A DNA stretch of 64,000 nt from Pseudovibrio exalbescens (GCF_028737195.1 NZ_JAQZAJ010000001.1:682001-746000), one strand, 5' to 3'; numbered from the stretch's first letter, positions 27,724 to 36,792 are shown. Translations and numbers: made by a program. Notes: generated from the sequence alone by a model not told the origin.

Positions 27724-30700
27724 TCAGTCTGGGTTTTTGTGCGCAGCGCTATCTTGCAATGCTGCGCGCATCTCCTCATGAACGCGTGCCAGATGATGCT
27801 GACGCGGTGTGCTGAAGCGGGCAAGCAGCAGATACGCTGCCGGCGTTACAAACAGCGTTGCAACCGTTGCAAAGCCCAGGCCGCCAACAATCACCCAGCC
27901 CAGCTCCATGCGCGCTTCGGCACCAGCGCCAAAAGCGAGGACAAGTGGTACTCCACCGAGCACTGTGGAAATGACCGTCATCATCACCGGGCGCAGGCGC
28001 TGAAGGCATGCCTTATGGATGGCGTCTCGCACTGAGTTGCCTTGTTCGCGCAGCTGATTTGCAAACTCCACCACCAGAATGCCGTTCTTGGCCATGATCC
28101 CCACCAGAAGCACCATGCCGATCTGGCTGTAGACATTAAGCGAGCCGCCGGTCCACGCGATTGCAAACACTGCAGCGGCCAGACCGAAGGGCACTGTTGC
28201 CAGAATGACAGTGGCACTGAGGAAGCTTTCGAACTGCGCTGAAAGCACCAGAAACACGATCAGGATCGCAAAGCCAAAGGTCAGCAACATGTTGGAGGAT
28301 GTCTGTTCCAACACCGCAGCCTCGCTGAGCAGCGTGATTGTCACCTCCGGAGGAAGCACCTCAGCTGCAATGCGGCGCATGTCCTCAATGGATTGGGACA
28401 GATCATAGCCCTCATTAAGGCTCATGGAGATCGGTACGGCGCGCTGCTGCCGCTCACGGGTCAGCGACGGGGCGACAGCCTCCTCCTTGACGCTCACGAT
28501 GGATGACAGGGGCAACATTGTGCCATCTGCGGCCTTCACGAACAGGTTTTCCAGATCGCGCGTGGAGCGCAGCGGTGTCGCTCCGGACTCCATGATCATG
28601 GGGATACCATCATCTTCCACGAACAGCTCCGCCACTTCCGAGCCATCCAGCAACATGCGCAGGGTGGAGATGACCAGCTCTGGAGACAGGCCCAGATCTT
28701 CCGCCCTGTCCCGATCCACGCTGAACAGCAGCTGCGGCTGGGTCGTGTCATAAGAAATGTTCGTGCGGCCGATCTTGTCACCAAGTTCATCCTGCATGGC
28801 CTGGGAAAGCGCATGTGCCCCTTCTGCCAACACGTCGTAGTTGGTGCCCGTCACCGCAAAACGCAGTCCTTCCCCTGCCCCGCGGATGCCCAATGTGTTC
28901 GGCTGAATGAGGAACACATCAATACCCTTCAGGCTCATCATGGCGCGGTTCATCTCCGCCACGATCTCCTGCTGGCTTCTGTCTCTTTCACTCCACGTTT
29001 TCAGTGGCAGAATGAGGAAGCCCATGTTCTTGCTGTTGCGTACACCTGCAATTGTCATGAGGTTCTGCGCTTCACCGCTCTCCACATAACGGCCAGCAAT
29101 ATCCTCGATCTCCGCCAGTTTTGAGCGGGTGTAGTCAAGGCTTGAGCCCTGCGGCGTACGGGCCATCATCAAGATGATCGAGCGATCTTCAAGCGGAGTG
29201 AGCTGCTCCGGCAAGGTCTGGTAGTAGTTCCAGCCCAGCGCGCCAAAGCCAATTGAAATTGCCACCACAAGAAGCGGCACCTTCAAAGCCTTGTTGAGCA
29301 GCATTTCATAGATGCGCGCAAGCGCGCCGCCCATCTTCATGATGAGCACCCATAGCATGGAAGGGCGCGCCGCCTTTTGCGCGTCGACCGGCTTCAAGAT
29401 CCGTGAGGCCATCATGGGCGCGAGGGTAAGCGCGACGAACGATGACAGCAGCACACAAATGGCAAGCACAAAGCCGAACTCGGAGAACAGCTTGCCCACA
29501 CTTCCCGAAAGAAACGAGATTGGGATGAACACGGCAGCAAGCGTTGCCGTGGTGCTGACAACCGCAAAGAACACTTCCTTCGTGCCAAGAATGGCAGCGG
29601 CGTGGGTTCCCTCGCCCTTTTGAACGCGCTTGGAAATGTTCTCCAGCACCACAATGGCATCGTCCACCACCATGCCGGTGGCCAGCAACAGTGCCAAAAG
29701 CGTCAAGATGTTCATGGAAAAGCCAACAAGCCAAATCCCGACCACAGCGCCCATGAGCGCCACTGGCACCGTAACTGCCGGGATCAGGGTGACACGCCAC
29801 GAGCCCAGAAACAGCATGATGATTGCGATCACGATTGCCGTTGCCATGAGCAGGCTGATGAGAACTTCCGAGATGGCGCTCTCAATGAACACCGCATCAT
29901 CTGCCGTGATGATGATTTCAACATGCTCGGGAAGTTGCTTTTCCAACTCGGCAATCACCGCACGCACATCCTGAGAAATCTCGATGGTGTTGGAATCTGC
30001 GGCGCGAATGATGCCCAGCGCAATGGCACGCACGCCATTGATGAACGCCCCTGACGCGGCATCATCAGGTCCGTAAGTCACCAGCGCCACGTCGCGGATA
30101 CGGGTGGTGCTGTTGATTTTCACGGCGGCGATGTCTTCTGCGGTCTCGATGTCATTGTGTGCCCGGACATAAAGCTCCTGGTAGGTGGTCTCCAACGCGC
30201 CGCCAGAGGTGTCCATGGCCAAAGCCTCAAGAACACCGCGCACATCGTTGGGCGTCAGCCCCCGGCTGGAAAGCGCCGTCATGTCCAGCGCGATCTTGAA
30301 GACCGGCTCCCGGCTGCCGTAAGTGTCCACACTGGCCACCCCTGAAACGGAGGCAATGCGGTCGACGATCACGTCTTCAACGAGTGCGCTGAGGTCTTCC
30401 ACACGCATCTGGGGTGAGGTCACCGTGGCGCGCATGACGGGTTCGGCGTCCGCATCGGCCTTCACCACGGTGGGAGTGTCGGCGTCATCTGGCAGGTTGC
30501 GCGTTACACCGCCAACGGCGTCACGAATGTCGTTGGCCGCTTCGCCCACATCCACACTGTCGGAGAATTCAACGGTGACGCGGCTACGCCCATAGCTGGA
30601 GGTGGAGGAGATTGAGGACACACCTGAGGTGCGTGCAACCGCCTCTTCAATCACACTGGTGACTTCTGCATCCACCACCTCCGGCGGCGAGCCGGAATAG

Positions 30701-30888
30701 GTTGTGGTGATGGTAATCACCGGACGGTCCACGTTCGGCATTTCGCGAATTTCAACACCGAGCAACGCCGCGGCCCCTGCTACCACGAGCAGAAGGTTCA
30801 GCACGATCGCAAGAACAGGACGGCGCACACACAGCGCGTAGATGCCACTGTAGAGGTTCTTGTCCTCCACCGCATTTTGCTTATGCAT
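27724..30888 (-). CDS. RND multidrug efflux transporter (HAE1/AcrB-like)
   Basis: 1054 residues, the usual length of the hydrophobe/amphiphile efflux RND family. A membrane helix at about residues 22-45 precedes the first porter loop. The transmembrane-4 proton-relay pair is intact (GMVVDDAIVVLEN), followed by a second periplasmic loop and the second helix bundle. It would pump drugs, detergents or lipids from periplasm/inner membrane through an outer-membrane channel. The adaptor gene lies 30 bp upstream on the same strand. No TolC-type gene is in the window, so the channel is probably encoded elsewhere. Confidence 0.95.
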   Translation of the reverse strand: MHKQNAVEDKNLYSGIYALCVRRPVLAIVLNLLLVVAGAAALLGVEIREMPNVDRPVITITTTYSGSPPEVVDAEVTSVIEEAVARTSGVSSISSTSSYGRSRVTVEFSDSVDVGEAANDIRDAVGGVTRNLPDDADTPTVVKADADAEPVMRATVTSPQMRVEDLSALVEDVIVDRIASVSGVASVDTYGSREPVFKIALDMTALSSRGLTPNDVRGVLEALAMDTSGGALETTYQELYVRAHNDIETAEDIAAVKINSTTRIRDVALVTYGPDDAASGAFINGVRAIALGIIRAADSNTIEISQDVRAVIAELEKQLPEHVEIIITADDAVFIESAISEVLISLLMATAIVIAIIMLFLGSWRVTLIPAVTVPVALMGAVVGIWLVGFSMNILTLLALLLATGMVVDDAIVVLENISKRVQKGEGTHAAAILGTKEVFFAVVSTTATLAAVFIPISFLSGSVGKLFSEFGFVLAICVLLSSFVALTLAPMMASRILKPVDAQKAARPSMLWVLIMKMGGALARIYEMLLNKALKVPLLVVAISIGFGALGWNYYQTLPEQLTPLEDRSIILMMARTPQGSSLDYTRSKLAEIEDIAGRYVESGEAQNLMTIAGVRNSKNMGFLILPLKTWSERDRSQQEIVAEMNRAMMSLKGIDVFLIQPNTLGIRGAGEGLRFAVTGTNYDVLAEGAHALSQAMQDELGDKIGRTNISYDTTQPQLLFSVDRDRAEDLGLSPELVISTLRMLLDGSEVAELFVEDDGIPMIMESGATPLRSTRDLENLFVKAADGTMLPLSSIVSVKEEAVAPSLTRERQQRAVPISMSLNEGYDLSQSIEDMRRIAAEVLPPEVTITLLSEAAVLEQTSSNMLLTFGFAILIVFLVLSAQFESFLSATVILATVPFGLAAAVFAIAWTGGSLNVYSQIGMVLLVGIMAKNGILVVEFANQLREQGNSVRDAIHKACLQRLRPVMMTVISTVLGGVPLVLAFGAGAEARMELGWVIVGGLGFATVATLFVTPAAYLLLARFSTPRQHHLARVHEEMRAALQDSAAHKNPD

Positions 30889-30918
30889 GGGATGGGTCTC
30901 TTTCTACACTGGACAGAC

Positions 30919-32187
30919 TTAACGCACACCGCCGGAGGCAGCAGCCTGCTGCCCCACCCCGGAAGCGCCGTTTGGCAACGTGGTTTGCTGGTCCTTTGAG
31001 GCGTCGGAGCTCACGGCCTCTGGCATCTGCAAGCTGAAGCCCGGCTGCGCGGTGATGGTCAGCTTGGCCCCTTCTCGAAGACCACGGGAGCTTTCGGTAA
31101 TCACCACCTCACCCGGCTTCAAGTCGGCCTCAACCAAAATCAGATCCGAGTTGCGCTCGATAATGGTAACGGGCAGACGCTGGGCCTTGTTTTCCCGAGC
31201 AACCCACACATAAGAGCCGTCCTGGTCCCATCGCAGAGCCAGTGGTGGGACGGCGGGCCATTCCTGCCCCTCCAAAAGCACGCGAACGGAGAAGGCCAGT
31301 CCAGACTTAAGCAAATCACGCGGATTGCTCACAAGAGCGCGCAGTTTCAAGGTTCGGCTTTCAGAGCTTACACGGTTATCAATGGTGCTGATCGTTCCAT
31401 TGAAAACAACACCGGGAGCTGCCTCTGTGGTCAGCTCGACGCGGCCGCCGATAGCCACTTCATTTGCAAAACGCTCCGGCACGACGAACTCCACCAGGAT
31501 TTCCGCCCGGTCATCAAGCCCGCTCAGGCGTGTCTTGTCATCCACCAGATCGCCAATTTCCACGTCCACAATGCCAAGCGTCCCTTCGAACGGCGCAACT
31601 ACACGGCGTTTATTGAGTTCGACGCGGGCCTTCTCAAGTTGCAGCTCAGCTTTCTCCTTTGCGATGCGCGCGTCTTGCAGCTGTACTGAGGAGATGGTTT
31701 GGCTCTGGCTTTGGTTCAGGCGCTGGTAGCGGTCCACCTGATCGATGGCATCCTGAAGCTCAATCTCTGCCTGGCGCAAAGCCAGTTGTTCATTGATGTT
31801 ATCCAGCGTGAAGAGTGTATCGCCTGCCTGCACCTTGTCGCCAGCGGTGAAAGCAATCGTTGTCACGCGGCCACTTGTTTCAGGATAAAGATCGGTGGTG
31901 CGAATGGATCTGCCAGTGCCGATGGCACGGACAAAGGTGTCGGTTTGCGCCAAAACCACGTTACGGGCGTGGACAGCGACCTCACGCGGACCGCCCGGCC
32001 CCATGCCCGGAGGACCGCCTGCTGGCTGTGCGTTTGCTGTGGCAGCATTTGCGTCCTGCACCACACCCAAGTCTTTCAGTCCTGAGAGCTTCTGGCTCTC
32101 CAGCATGGGGGCGCCGATCATAAAATAGCCAGCTGTTACGACTGCAACCGTAACGCCAGCAGTAGCTGCGAACTTCAGAGCCTTCAT
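30919..32187 (-). CDS. RND periplasmic adaptor (HlyD/AcrA-type)
   Basis: 422 residues. A signal-anchor (about 7-28) is followed by a Pro/Gly/Ala-rich linker, then the lipoyl-type half-motif (KVQAGDTLFTLDN), a coiled-coil hairpin (about 130-185), the second lipoyl half (VAPFEGTLGIVDVEIGD), beta-barrel and membrane-proximal domains. It bridges the RND pump encoded 30 bp downstream to an outer-membrane channel. GGAG lies 10 nt before the ATG. No regulator gene adjoins; a tandem 10-bp repeat lies about 195 bp upstream. Confidence 0.93.
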   Translation of the reverse strand: MKALKFAATAGVTVAVVTAGYFMIGAPMLESQKLSGLKDLGVVQDANAATANAQPAGGPPGMGPGGPREVAVHARNVVLAQTDTFVRAIGTGRSIRTTDLYPETSGRVTTIAFTAGDKVQAGDTLFTLDNINEQLALRQAEIELQDAIDQVDRYQRLNQSQSQTISSVQLQDARIAKEKAELQLEKARVELNKRRVVAPFEGTLGIVDVEIGDLVDDKTRLSGLDDRAEILVEFVVPERFANEVAIGGRVELTTEAAPGVVFNGTISTIDNRVSSESRTLKLRALVSNPRDLLKSGLAFSVRVLLEGQEWPAVPPLALRWDQDGSYVWVARENKAQRLPVTIIERNSDLILVEADLKPGEVVITESSRGLREGAKLTITAQPGFSLQMPEAVSSDASKDQQTTLPNGASGVGQQAAASGGVR

Positions 32188-32486
32188 GGGGAAGACACTC
32201 CAATCTCTTTTTCAGTGCGGAAGGAAGCCTTGCCAGCTTCTCGTAGAATTACCCGAATGGTTCCGTGGCCAGAACACAAATGCCACCGGAATCCTAGTGG
32301 TAGTCTTATCTCCGAATTCGATGGAGCACGCCAGTGTTGTGCGCGCCCGAAAGGTAACCAACTATCTGAAACATCGTCTCCTGATACACTTTGATACACT
32401 TATTGCAGGGCGAACCACGGCGTTTGGCTACAAACAAAAACGGCTGCCCGAAGACAGCCGCTTGAAAAAACTTGGGTTTGCAGCTT
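32188..32486. promoter_or_regulatory. Upstream region of the adaptor-RND operon
   Basis: 299 bp without a credible ORF. TGATACACTT occurs twice in direct tandem at 32382-32401, one helical turn apart. The right end holds the terminator of the L,D-transpeptidase gene. Confidence 0.4.
32431..32460 (-). terminator. Terminator of the L,D-transpeptidase gene
   Basis: CGGCTG and CAGCCG (32441-32446, 32455-32460) pair around an 8-nt loop, and the minus-strand RNA continues with TTTTTGTTTG. Confidence 0.85.
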
Positions 32487-33203
32487 TTACACGGCTGCCA
32501 CTGACTGGCGCACCACAACGGGGCTGCCATCTGGCACACGATTGTAAAGGTCGATTATGTCCTGATTGAACAAGCGAATACAGCCGCTCGATACATTCTG
32601 TCCGATAGACCAGTCTTCGTTGGTGCCATGAATGCGGTACAGGGTATCAACACCGTTGTCGAACAGATAGAGGGCCCTTGCGCCCAGCGGATTACCAAGC
32701 CCCGGCTCCATGCCATTCCGGTATTTTTCCAGCTCTGGCTGGCGCGCAATCATGTCCGACGGCGGTGTCCAACGTGGCCACTGGCGCTTGTACTGCACTC
32801 TGGCATCACCAGACCACTCGAACCCTGCACGACCGACGCCAACGCCATAGCGCATAGCAGTGCCGTCAGCCCGCACCAAATAGAGGAACCGTTCGCCCGG
32901 ATCGACCACCAGCGTGCCAGCACGCTCAGGACCAGTGTATGGCACCACCTGACGCAAGAAACGAGAATCCGAAACCTGTTTCAGATCGACAGCGGGGATT
33001 GGGAATTTTTCATCCGGAATGGGGCCGTACATGGCGACGTAATAAGGATCAGCGCGCAAATCCAAAGTTGCACGGGGCCGCGGGCTGGAGGTTGTCTGGC
33101 ACCCTGCCAACAAGAGGGCCGATGATCCAACGAGGAAGCTGCGGCGGGTCAGCTTCGATGAGGCCAACTCGTTTTTCATTCCTATTAGTTCTTGTGCCTT
33201 CAC
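32487..33203 (-). CDS. L,D-transpeptidase (YkuD/ErfK type), lipoprotein-like export signal
   Basis: 238 residues. The N-terminus has a twin-arginine-like RRSFLVGSSALLLAGC with a lipobox Cys, so it is exported and probably lipidated. The YkuD domain (about 95-235) ends in the catalytic motif SSGCIRL, with the upstream His in YRIHGTNEDW. It forms 3-3 cross-links in peptidoglycan or attaches lipoproteins to it. The GTG start at 33203 has AAGGAAA upstream; an ATG eight codons later (33179) is possible but its AGGA is too close. Confidence 0.92.
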   Translation of the reverse strand: MKAQELIGMKNELASSKLTRRSFLVGSSALLLAGCQTTSSPRPRATLDLRADPYYVAMYGPIPDEKFPIPAVDLKQVSDSRFLRQVVPYTGPERAGTLVVDPGERFLYLVRADGTAMRYGVGVGRAGFEWSGDARVQYKRQWPRWTPPSDMIARQPELEKYRNGMEPGLGNPLGARALYLFDNGVDTLYRIHGTNEDWSIGQNVSSGCIRLFNQDIIDLYNRVPDGSPVVVRQSVAAV

Positions 33204-33525
33204 CGCACTTTTTCCTTTTAATCTAACATGGGCTTAGGGCAGATCTTGCACGCCTACCCTAACGAACTTCTGCAGGAAGCCCAAAAATTTATCATCAAAT
33301 TTGCCCCACTTATGCTTAATGGACATTAAACAAGGTGTAACAGCGCGGGACCCCAAAACTCACAGAGGCGCTTAGACCATTTGATTATGTCGAAATAAGG
33401 CAAACAGAACCTGATACCACAGGGGCCTCTGGTGGATTTGTGTGTTTTAAACAAACAAACCGCTCACGAAATTGTGTAGCGGCTTGTTCTTCAACTTTTA
33501 AGGGGGAGAAGCAAAATCTGGCCGC
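33204..33525. other. Gap between allantoinase and L,D-transpeptidase genes
   Basis: 322 bp. It contains a 14-bp inverted repeat TTAATG-GA-CATTAA at 33316-33329 and the terminator of the allantoinase gene at 33445-33482. No gene is seen. Confidence 0.45.
33445..33482 (-). terminator. Terminator of the allantoinase-type gene
   Basis: CCGCT at 33460-33464 and AGCGG at 33478-33482, with CAC/GTG continuing the stem, precede TTTGTTTGTTT on the minus strand. Confidence 0.7.
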
Positions 33526-34431
33526 TCAGCCCGGCTTATGGTGCTCATGCCAATGGCGCGCAATGTCAACGCGCCGGGCCACCCACACATCGCTTTTCGC
33601 TGCAACATAATCCAAGAAGCGGTTCAGCGCTGCCATACGTCCGGGGCGTCCCACGAGACGGCAATGCAAACCAACCGAGAGCATCTTGGGCGCGCCCTGC
33701 TGCCCTTCCTCGTAGAGCGTGTCAAAGCTGTCTCTCAAATACGCGAAGAACTGATCTCCCGAGTTGAAACCTTGCGAGGTTGCAAAGCGCATATCATTGT
33801 TGTCTAGCGTATAAGGCACAATCAAGTGCGGTCCGTTTTCGCCTTCGGTCCAGTAGGGCAAGTCGTCGGCATAGCTGTCTGCATCATACAAAAAACCGCC
33901 GGTCTCCATGACGATATCCCGCGTGCGCTCGGAGCATCGGCCGGTGTACCAGCCAAGGGGCCGCTCCCCTGTCACCTCTGTGTGAATGCGAATGGCTTCC
34001 TCCATGTGGAAGCGTTCTTCCTGCTTGGAAAAATCTCGGTATTCTATCCACTTGAGGCCGTGAGAAGCGATTTCCCAGTCCGCTTCCTTCATGGCAGCCA
34101 CGGCTTCCGGATTGCGCTGCAAGGCTGTCGCCACACCGAAAACCGTTACCGGCATGTTGCGGGAGGTGAATGCGCGCCACAGCCGCCAGAAGCCTGCCCG
34201 GGCCCCATACTCATAAATGGTTTCCATGTTCGGATGGCGTTGGTTCACCAGCGGTTCGGCGCCAATAATTTCTGAGAGGAACGCCTCTGAGGCCGGATCG
34301 CCATGGAGGATGTTGTTTTCCCCGCCCTCTTCGTAGTTGATCACGAACTGGAGGGCGACCTTGGCCCCGTTAGGCCACTTGGGGTCCGGTGTCTGCCTTC
34401 CATAACCCACTAAATCTCTAGGGTAATTCAT
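33526..34431 (-). CDS. puuE: Allantoinase PuuE (polysaccharide-deacetylase fold)
   Basis: 301 residues of the NodB-like deacetylase fold. The opening (YPRDLVGYGRQTPDPKWP) and the FVINYEEGGENNIL strand are typical of the cofactor-independent PuuE allantoinases, which hydrolyse allantoin to allantoate in purine breakdown. The later SHGLKWIEY, GWYTGRCSERT and GLHCRLVGRPGR segments also fit. The ATG at 34431 has GAGG 11 nt upstream. No other ureide genes are nearby, so allantoin degradation must depend on distant genes; a related cyclic amidohydrolase role cannot be excluded. Confidence 0.88.
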   Translation of the reverse strand: MNYPRDLVGYGRQTPDPKWPNGAKVALQFVINYEEGGENNILHGDPASEAFLSEIIGAEPLVNQRHPNMETIYEYGARAGFWRLWRAFTSRNMPVTVFGVATALQRNPEAVAAMKEADWEIASHGLKWIEYRDFSKQEERFHMEEAIRIHTEVTGERPLGWYTGRCSERTRDIVMETGGFLYDADSYADDLPYWTEGENGPHLIVPYTLDNNDMRFATSQGFNSGDQFFAYLRDSFDTLYEEGQQGAPKMLSVGLHCRLVGRPGRMAALNRFLDYVAAKSDVWVARRVDIARHWHEHHKPG

Positions 34432-34594
34432 ATCTATGGTGCCTCGCCTGCAAAACGCTACTTAAACCAATGGGATTGCTTGCTTTTTAGTTGCAATGCC
34501 AGCACATCCCCAAAGCGGCATCAAGCCTGTAATCCAACTCGTTCCAAATTTAGTGTCAACGCTCAGACACAATTTACATTTAGCCTCTCATATT

Positions 34595-34608
34595 ACGTTA
34601 CGTAACGT
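34595..34608. promoter_or_regulatory. 14-bp perfect palindrome, operator-like
   Basis: ACGTTACGTAACGT is a perfect palindrome 25 bp upstream of the ATG at 34634, with flanking ATT/GCG. The size and position fit a repressor operator of a small helix-turn-helix dimer. Confidence 0.45.
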
Positions 34609-34633
34609 GCGTTATACCAAGAGGACCTACCTG

Positions 34634-34930
34634 ATGACACTCGCCAAGGATTTCCCGGAGCCCTCGCCTGAAGCCTCTCTCGCTGATCTTCCTGCCGTGT
34701 CGCGGTCTCGCACAACATCTCTTCGCCCCTCCTCAACGCACCGGTCCGGGCGCTACTCGGAACTCATGGCATATGAATGTCAGCTTGAGGAGCGACTTGC
34801 AGCCATGAAACGGCTCATTGCCGCGCACAGACCCGACACCAGTTCGCAGGCGTTAAGCCTGCTGCGCCAATGGTTTCCTGAATCAACGCTCCAGGAGCGT
34901 ATCAGCGTTATCCATCCCAAAGCTGACTAA
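34634..34930 (+). CDS. Small protein, unknown
   Basis: 98 residues from the ATG at 34634, which has AGAGGA 9 nt upstream. The first half is Ser/Pro/Arg-rich and probably disordered; the second half is helical (YECQLEERLAAMKRLIAAHR). I do not recognise a family. A frame open further upstream crosses the palindrome at 34595 and lacks a ribosome-binding site. It stands between the divergent allantoinase gene and the padR operon. Confidence 0.6.
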   Translation: MTLAKDFPEPSPEASLADLPAVSRSRTTSLRPSSTHRSGRYSELMAYECQLEERLAAMKRLIAAHRPDTSSQALSLLRQWFPESTLQERISVIHPKAD

Positions 34931-35006
34931 AAGATCAGCAATCCGCTCCATGATCCGATCCCTGTAGCCAGCGCGTGAGGTAAATGACGGTTGCGTCACT
35001 CAACGT

Positions 35007-35055
35007 TTGACTTATATCGGCTCGATACGTATATAAGCGATATATCGAACCGATA
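35007..35055 (+). promoter_or_regulatory. padR promoter with two operator-like sites
   Basis: TTGACT (35007-35012) and TATATA (35030-35035) are separated by 17 bp, a good sigma-70-type promoter. TATCGGCTCGATA at 35015-35027 lies in the spacer, and TATCGAACCGATA at 35043-35055 lies around the start of transcription. Both fit TATCG-N3-CGATA, with centres 28 bp apart, a layout expected for repression of the padR-adaptor-RND operon. Confidence 0.65.
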
Positions 35056-35122
35056 CATATACTCGTTTTGAGTTTAATCGCGGCTAACCACCCAGCATGG
35101 TCATCAACAGGATCGATCCTTC

Positions 35123-35674
35123 ATGAGTACACGGAAATTCTGCCTCTCTATCCTGATGAAGGGTGAAACGACAGGTTACGATCTTCGCAAACGCTCCAAG
35201 GACGGCCTGCATCGCTACTTCACTGATGCCAGTTATGGTTCGATTTATCCGTGCTTGAACAAGCTTGAAGCCGAGGGTCTTGTCACTTCTCGGGAAGAAA
35301 CTGCTCCCGGCAAGCCTTCACGAAAAGTCTACACCATCACTGACAAGGGGCGGCTTGCGTTCTGTGAGGAGCTGCAACAACCTCCCTATGACGACACGTA
35401 TCGCTCCCCATTCTTGTTTACCGCTCTGCACGCGGCGCACCTTTCTCCCGAGTTCCTTTCTGGGCGCATAGATATGCGCATCGAAGAACTCCAAAATAGA
35501 ATTTCCGCCCTAGAGGCCGAACTGGAAGTCTGCACCCATCCTGCTGGCTGCTGGACGTTGCGTATGGGCATTGCAACGCTCACTGCCGGCCTGAAGTACA
35601 TCGAAGACAATCGCTCCGAATTGGAAGCCCTGCCTCAAGCGTCCTCCCAAACGCCCGCGCAGGCTGCCGAGTAA
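35123..35674 (+). CDS. PadR family transcriptional regulator
   Basis: 183 residues. The N-terminal winged helix contains the PadR-typical GYDLRKRS, followed by SYGSIYPCLNKLEAEGLVTSRE and a wing with PSRKVYTITDKGR. The C-terminal half (about 95-170) is a helical dimerisation/ligand region. PadR proteins are usually repressors of detoxification or efflux genes and release DNA on binding the substrate. It is first in an operon with an adaptor gene 17 bp downstream and the RND pump, so it very probably controls that pump. Two operator-like sites lie in its own promoter. Confidence 0.92.
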   Translation: MSTRKFCLSILMKGETTGYDLRKRSKDGLHRYFTDASYGSIYPCLNKLEAEGLVTSREETAPGKPSRKVYTITDKGRLAFCEELQQPPYDDTYRSPFLFTALHAAHLSPEFLSGRIDMRIEELQNRISALEAELEVCTHPAGCWTLRMGIATLTAGLKYIEDNRSELEALPQASSQTPAQAAE

Positions 35675-35691
35675 CTCGAAAAGACAAAGTC

Positions 35692-36792
35692 ATGGCTATC
35701 CGTTTTTCATATATTTTGGCCGCAGGGATCGCTGGAGGGATCGCCCTCTGGATGAGTTCGGGCTCCGTGGTTATCGGCGGGCAAGGCGAGAACGATCAAT
35801 CTGTCCCACCTCCTGCAACCCGAATTTCTGCCGAAAACGAGGAAACGTTTTCCGTTCGTGTCGCCAAGTTTCACAGCCAGATGCGTGAGGCCTATCTTGA
35901 GCTGCGCGGACGCACCGAGGCAGACGCCAAGGTTGAGGTTCGGGCTGAAACCACGGCGCGTGTCGCAAAGCGCCCGGTGAAAGAAGGTCAGCAGGTCAAA
36001 CCGGGTGATCTTTTGTGCGTTCTGGACCGTGGAGCACGCGAGGCCCGCGTTCTGCAGGCGAACGCGTTGCTGGCTCAAGCGCAGCTGGATTTTGAAGCCG
36101 CCGACCAGCTTTCAGGCAAGGGCTTTGCCGCCAACAATCGCGTCGCAGCTCTGAAGGCTGCCCGTGATGCGGCTCAGGCCGAATTGCGCGAGGCAGAGAT
36201 CGAACTGGAGCGAACCGAGATCCGTTCTCCGGTTGAAGGCGTGGTCGAAAGCCCCATGGTTGAAATGGGAACGATCCTGACTGCGGGACAGACCTGCGCG
36301 ACGGTTGTCGATCCCAATCCGATGCTTGCAATCGGCACCATCTCCGAAACCAACATTGGCAAGGTCTACATCGGTCAGCCCGCTGAGGTGAAACTGGTTA
36401 CGGGGCAGAGTGTCAGAGGCACCGTTCGCTACATTGCGCCTTCCGCCGACCCTGACACCCGGACATTCCGTGTTGAAGTTCTGATCCCCAATGAGGATGC
36501 CAAGGTTCTGGATGGCGTCACCGCCCTCACCCGCCTCAAGCTGGCGGCGCAGAAGGCGCATTTCATGAGCCCGGCCTATCTGACATTGAACGACAGCGGC
36601 ATTGTTGGCCTGCGGGGCGTGGACGAGAACAACCGCGTCGTGTTCTACCCTGTGGAAGTCATCGGCGGTGATCGCGACGGCGTGTGGCTCACCGGCCTTC
36701 CCGACACGGCGACCATCATCGTTGTGGGGCAGGATTACGTGAGCGCAGGCAAACAGGTAGACCCTGTATTTGAAAGCTTGGAGGTAAACTGA
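35692..36792 (+). CDS. RND periplasmic adaptor (HlyD/AcrA-type), second system
   Basis: 366 residues. An N-terminal signal/anchor (about 5-25) is followed by the lipoyl half-motif VKPGDLLCVLD, a short coiled-coil hairpin (about 115-170), the second lipoyl half (RSPVEGVVESPMVEMGTILTAG) and a beta-barrel region. It links the RND pump encoded next to an outer-membrane channel. The stop overlaps the RND start by one base (TGATG), so translation is coupled. It sits 17 bp after padR. Confidence 0.93.
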   Translation: MAIRFSYILAAGIAGGIALWMSSGSVVIGGQGENDQSVPPPATRISAENEETFSVRVAKFHSQMREAYLELRGRTEADAKVEVRAETTARVAKRPVKEGQQVKPGDLLCVLDRGAREARVLQANALLAQAQLDFEAADQLSGKGFAANNRVAALKAARDAAQAELREAEIELERTEIRSPVEGVVESPMVEMGTILTAGQTCATVVDPNPMLAIGTISETNIGKVYIGQPAEVKLVTGQSVRGTVRYIAPSADPDTRTFRVEVLIPNEDAKVLDGVTALTRLKLAAQKAHFMSPAYLTLNDSGIVGLRGVDENNRVVFYPVEVIGGDRDGVWLTGLPDTATIIVVGQDYVSAGKQVDPVFESLEVN

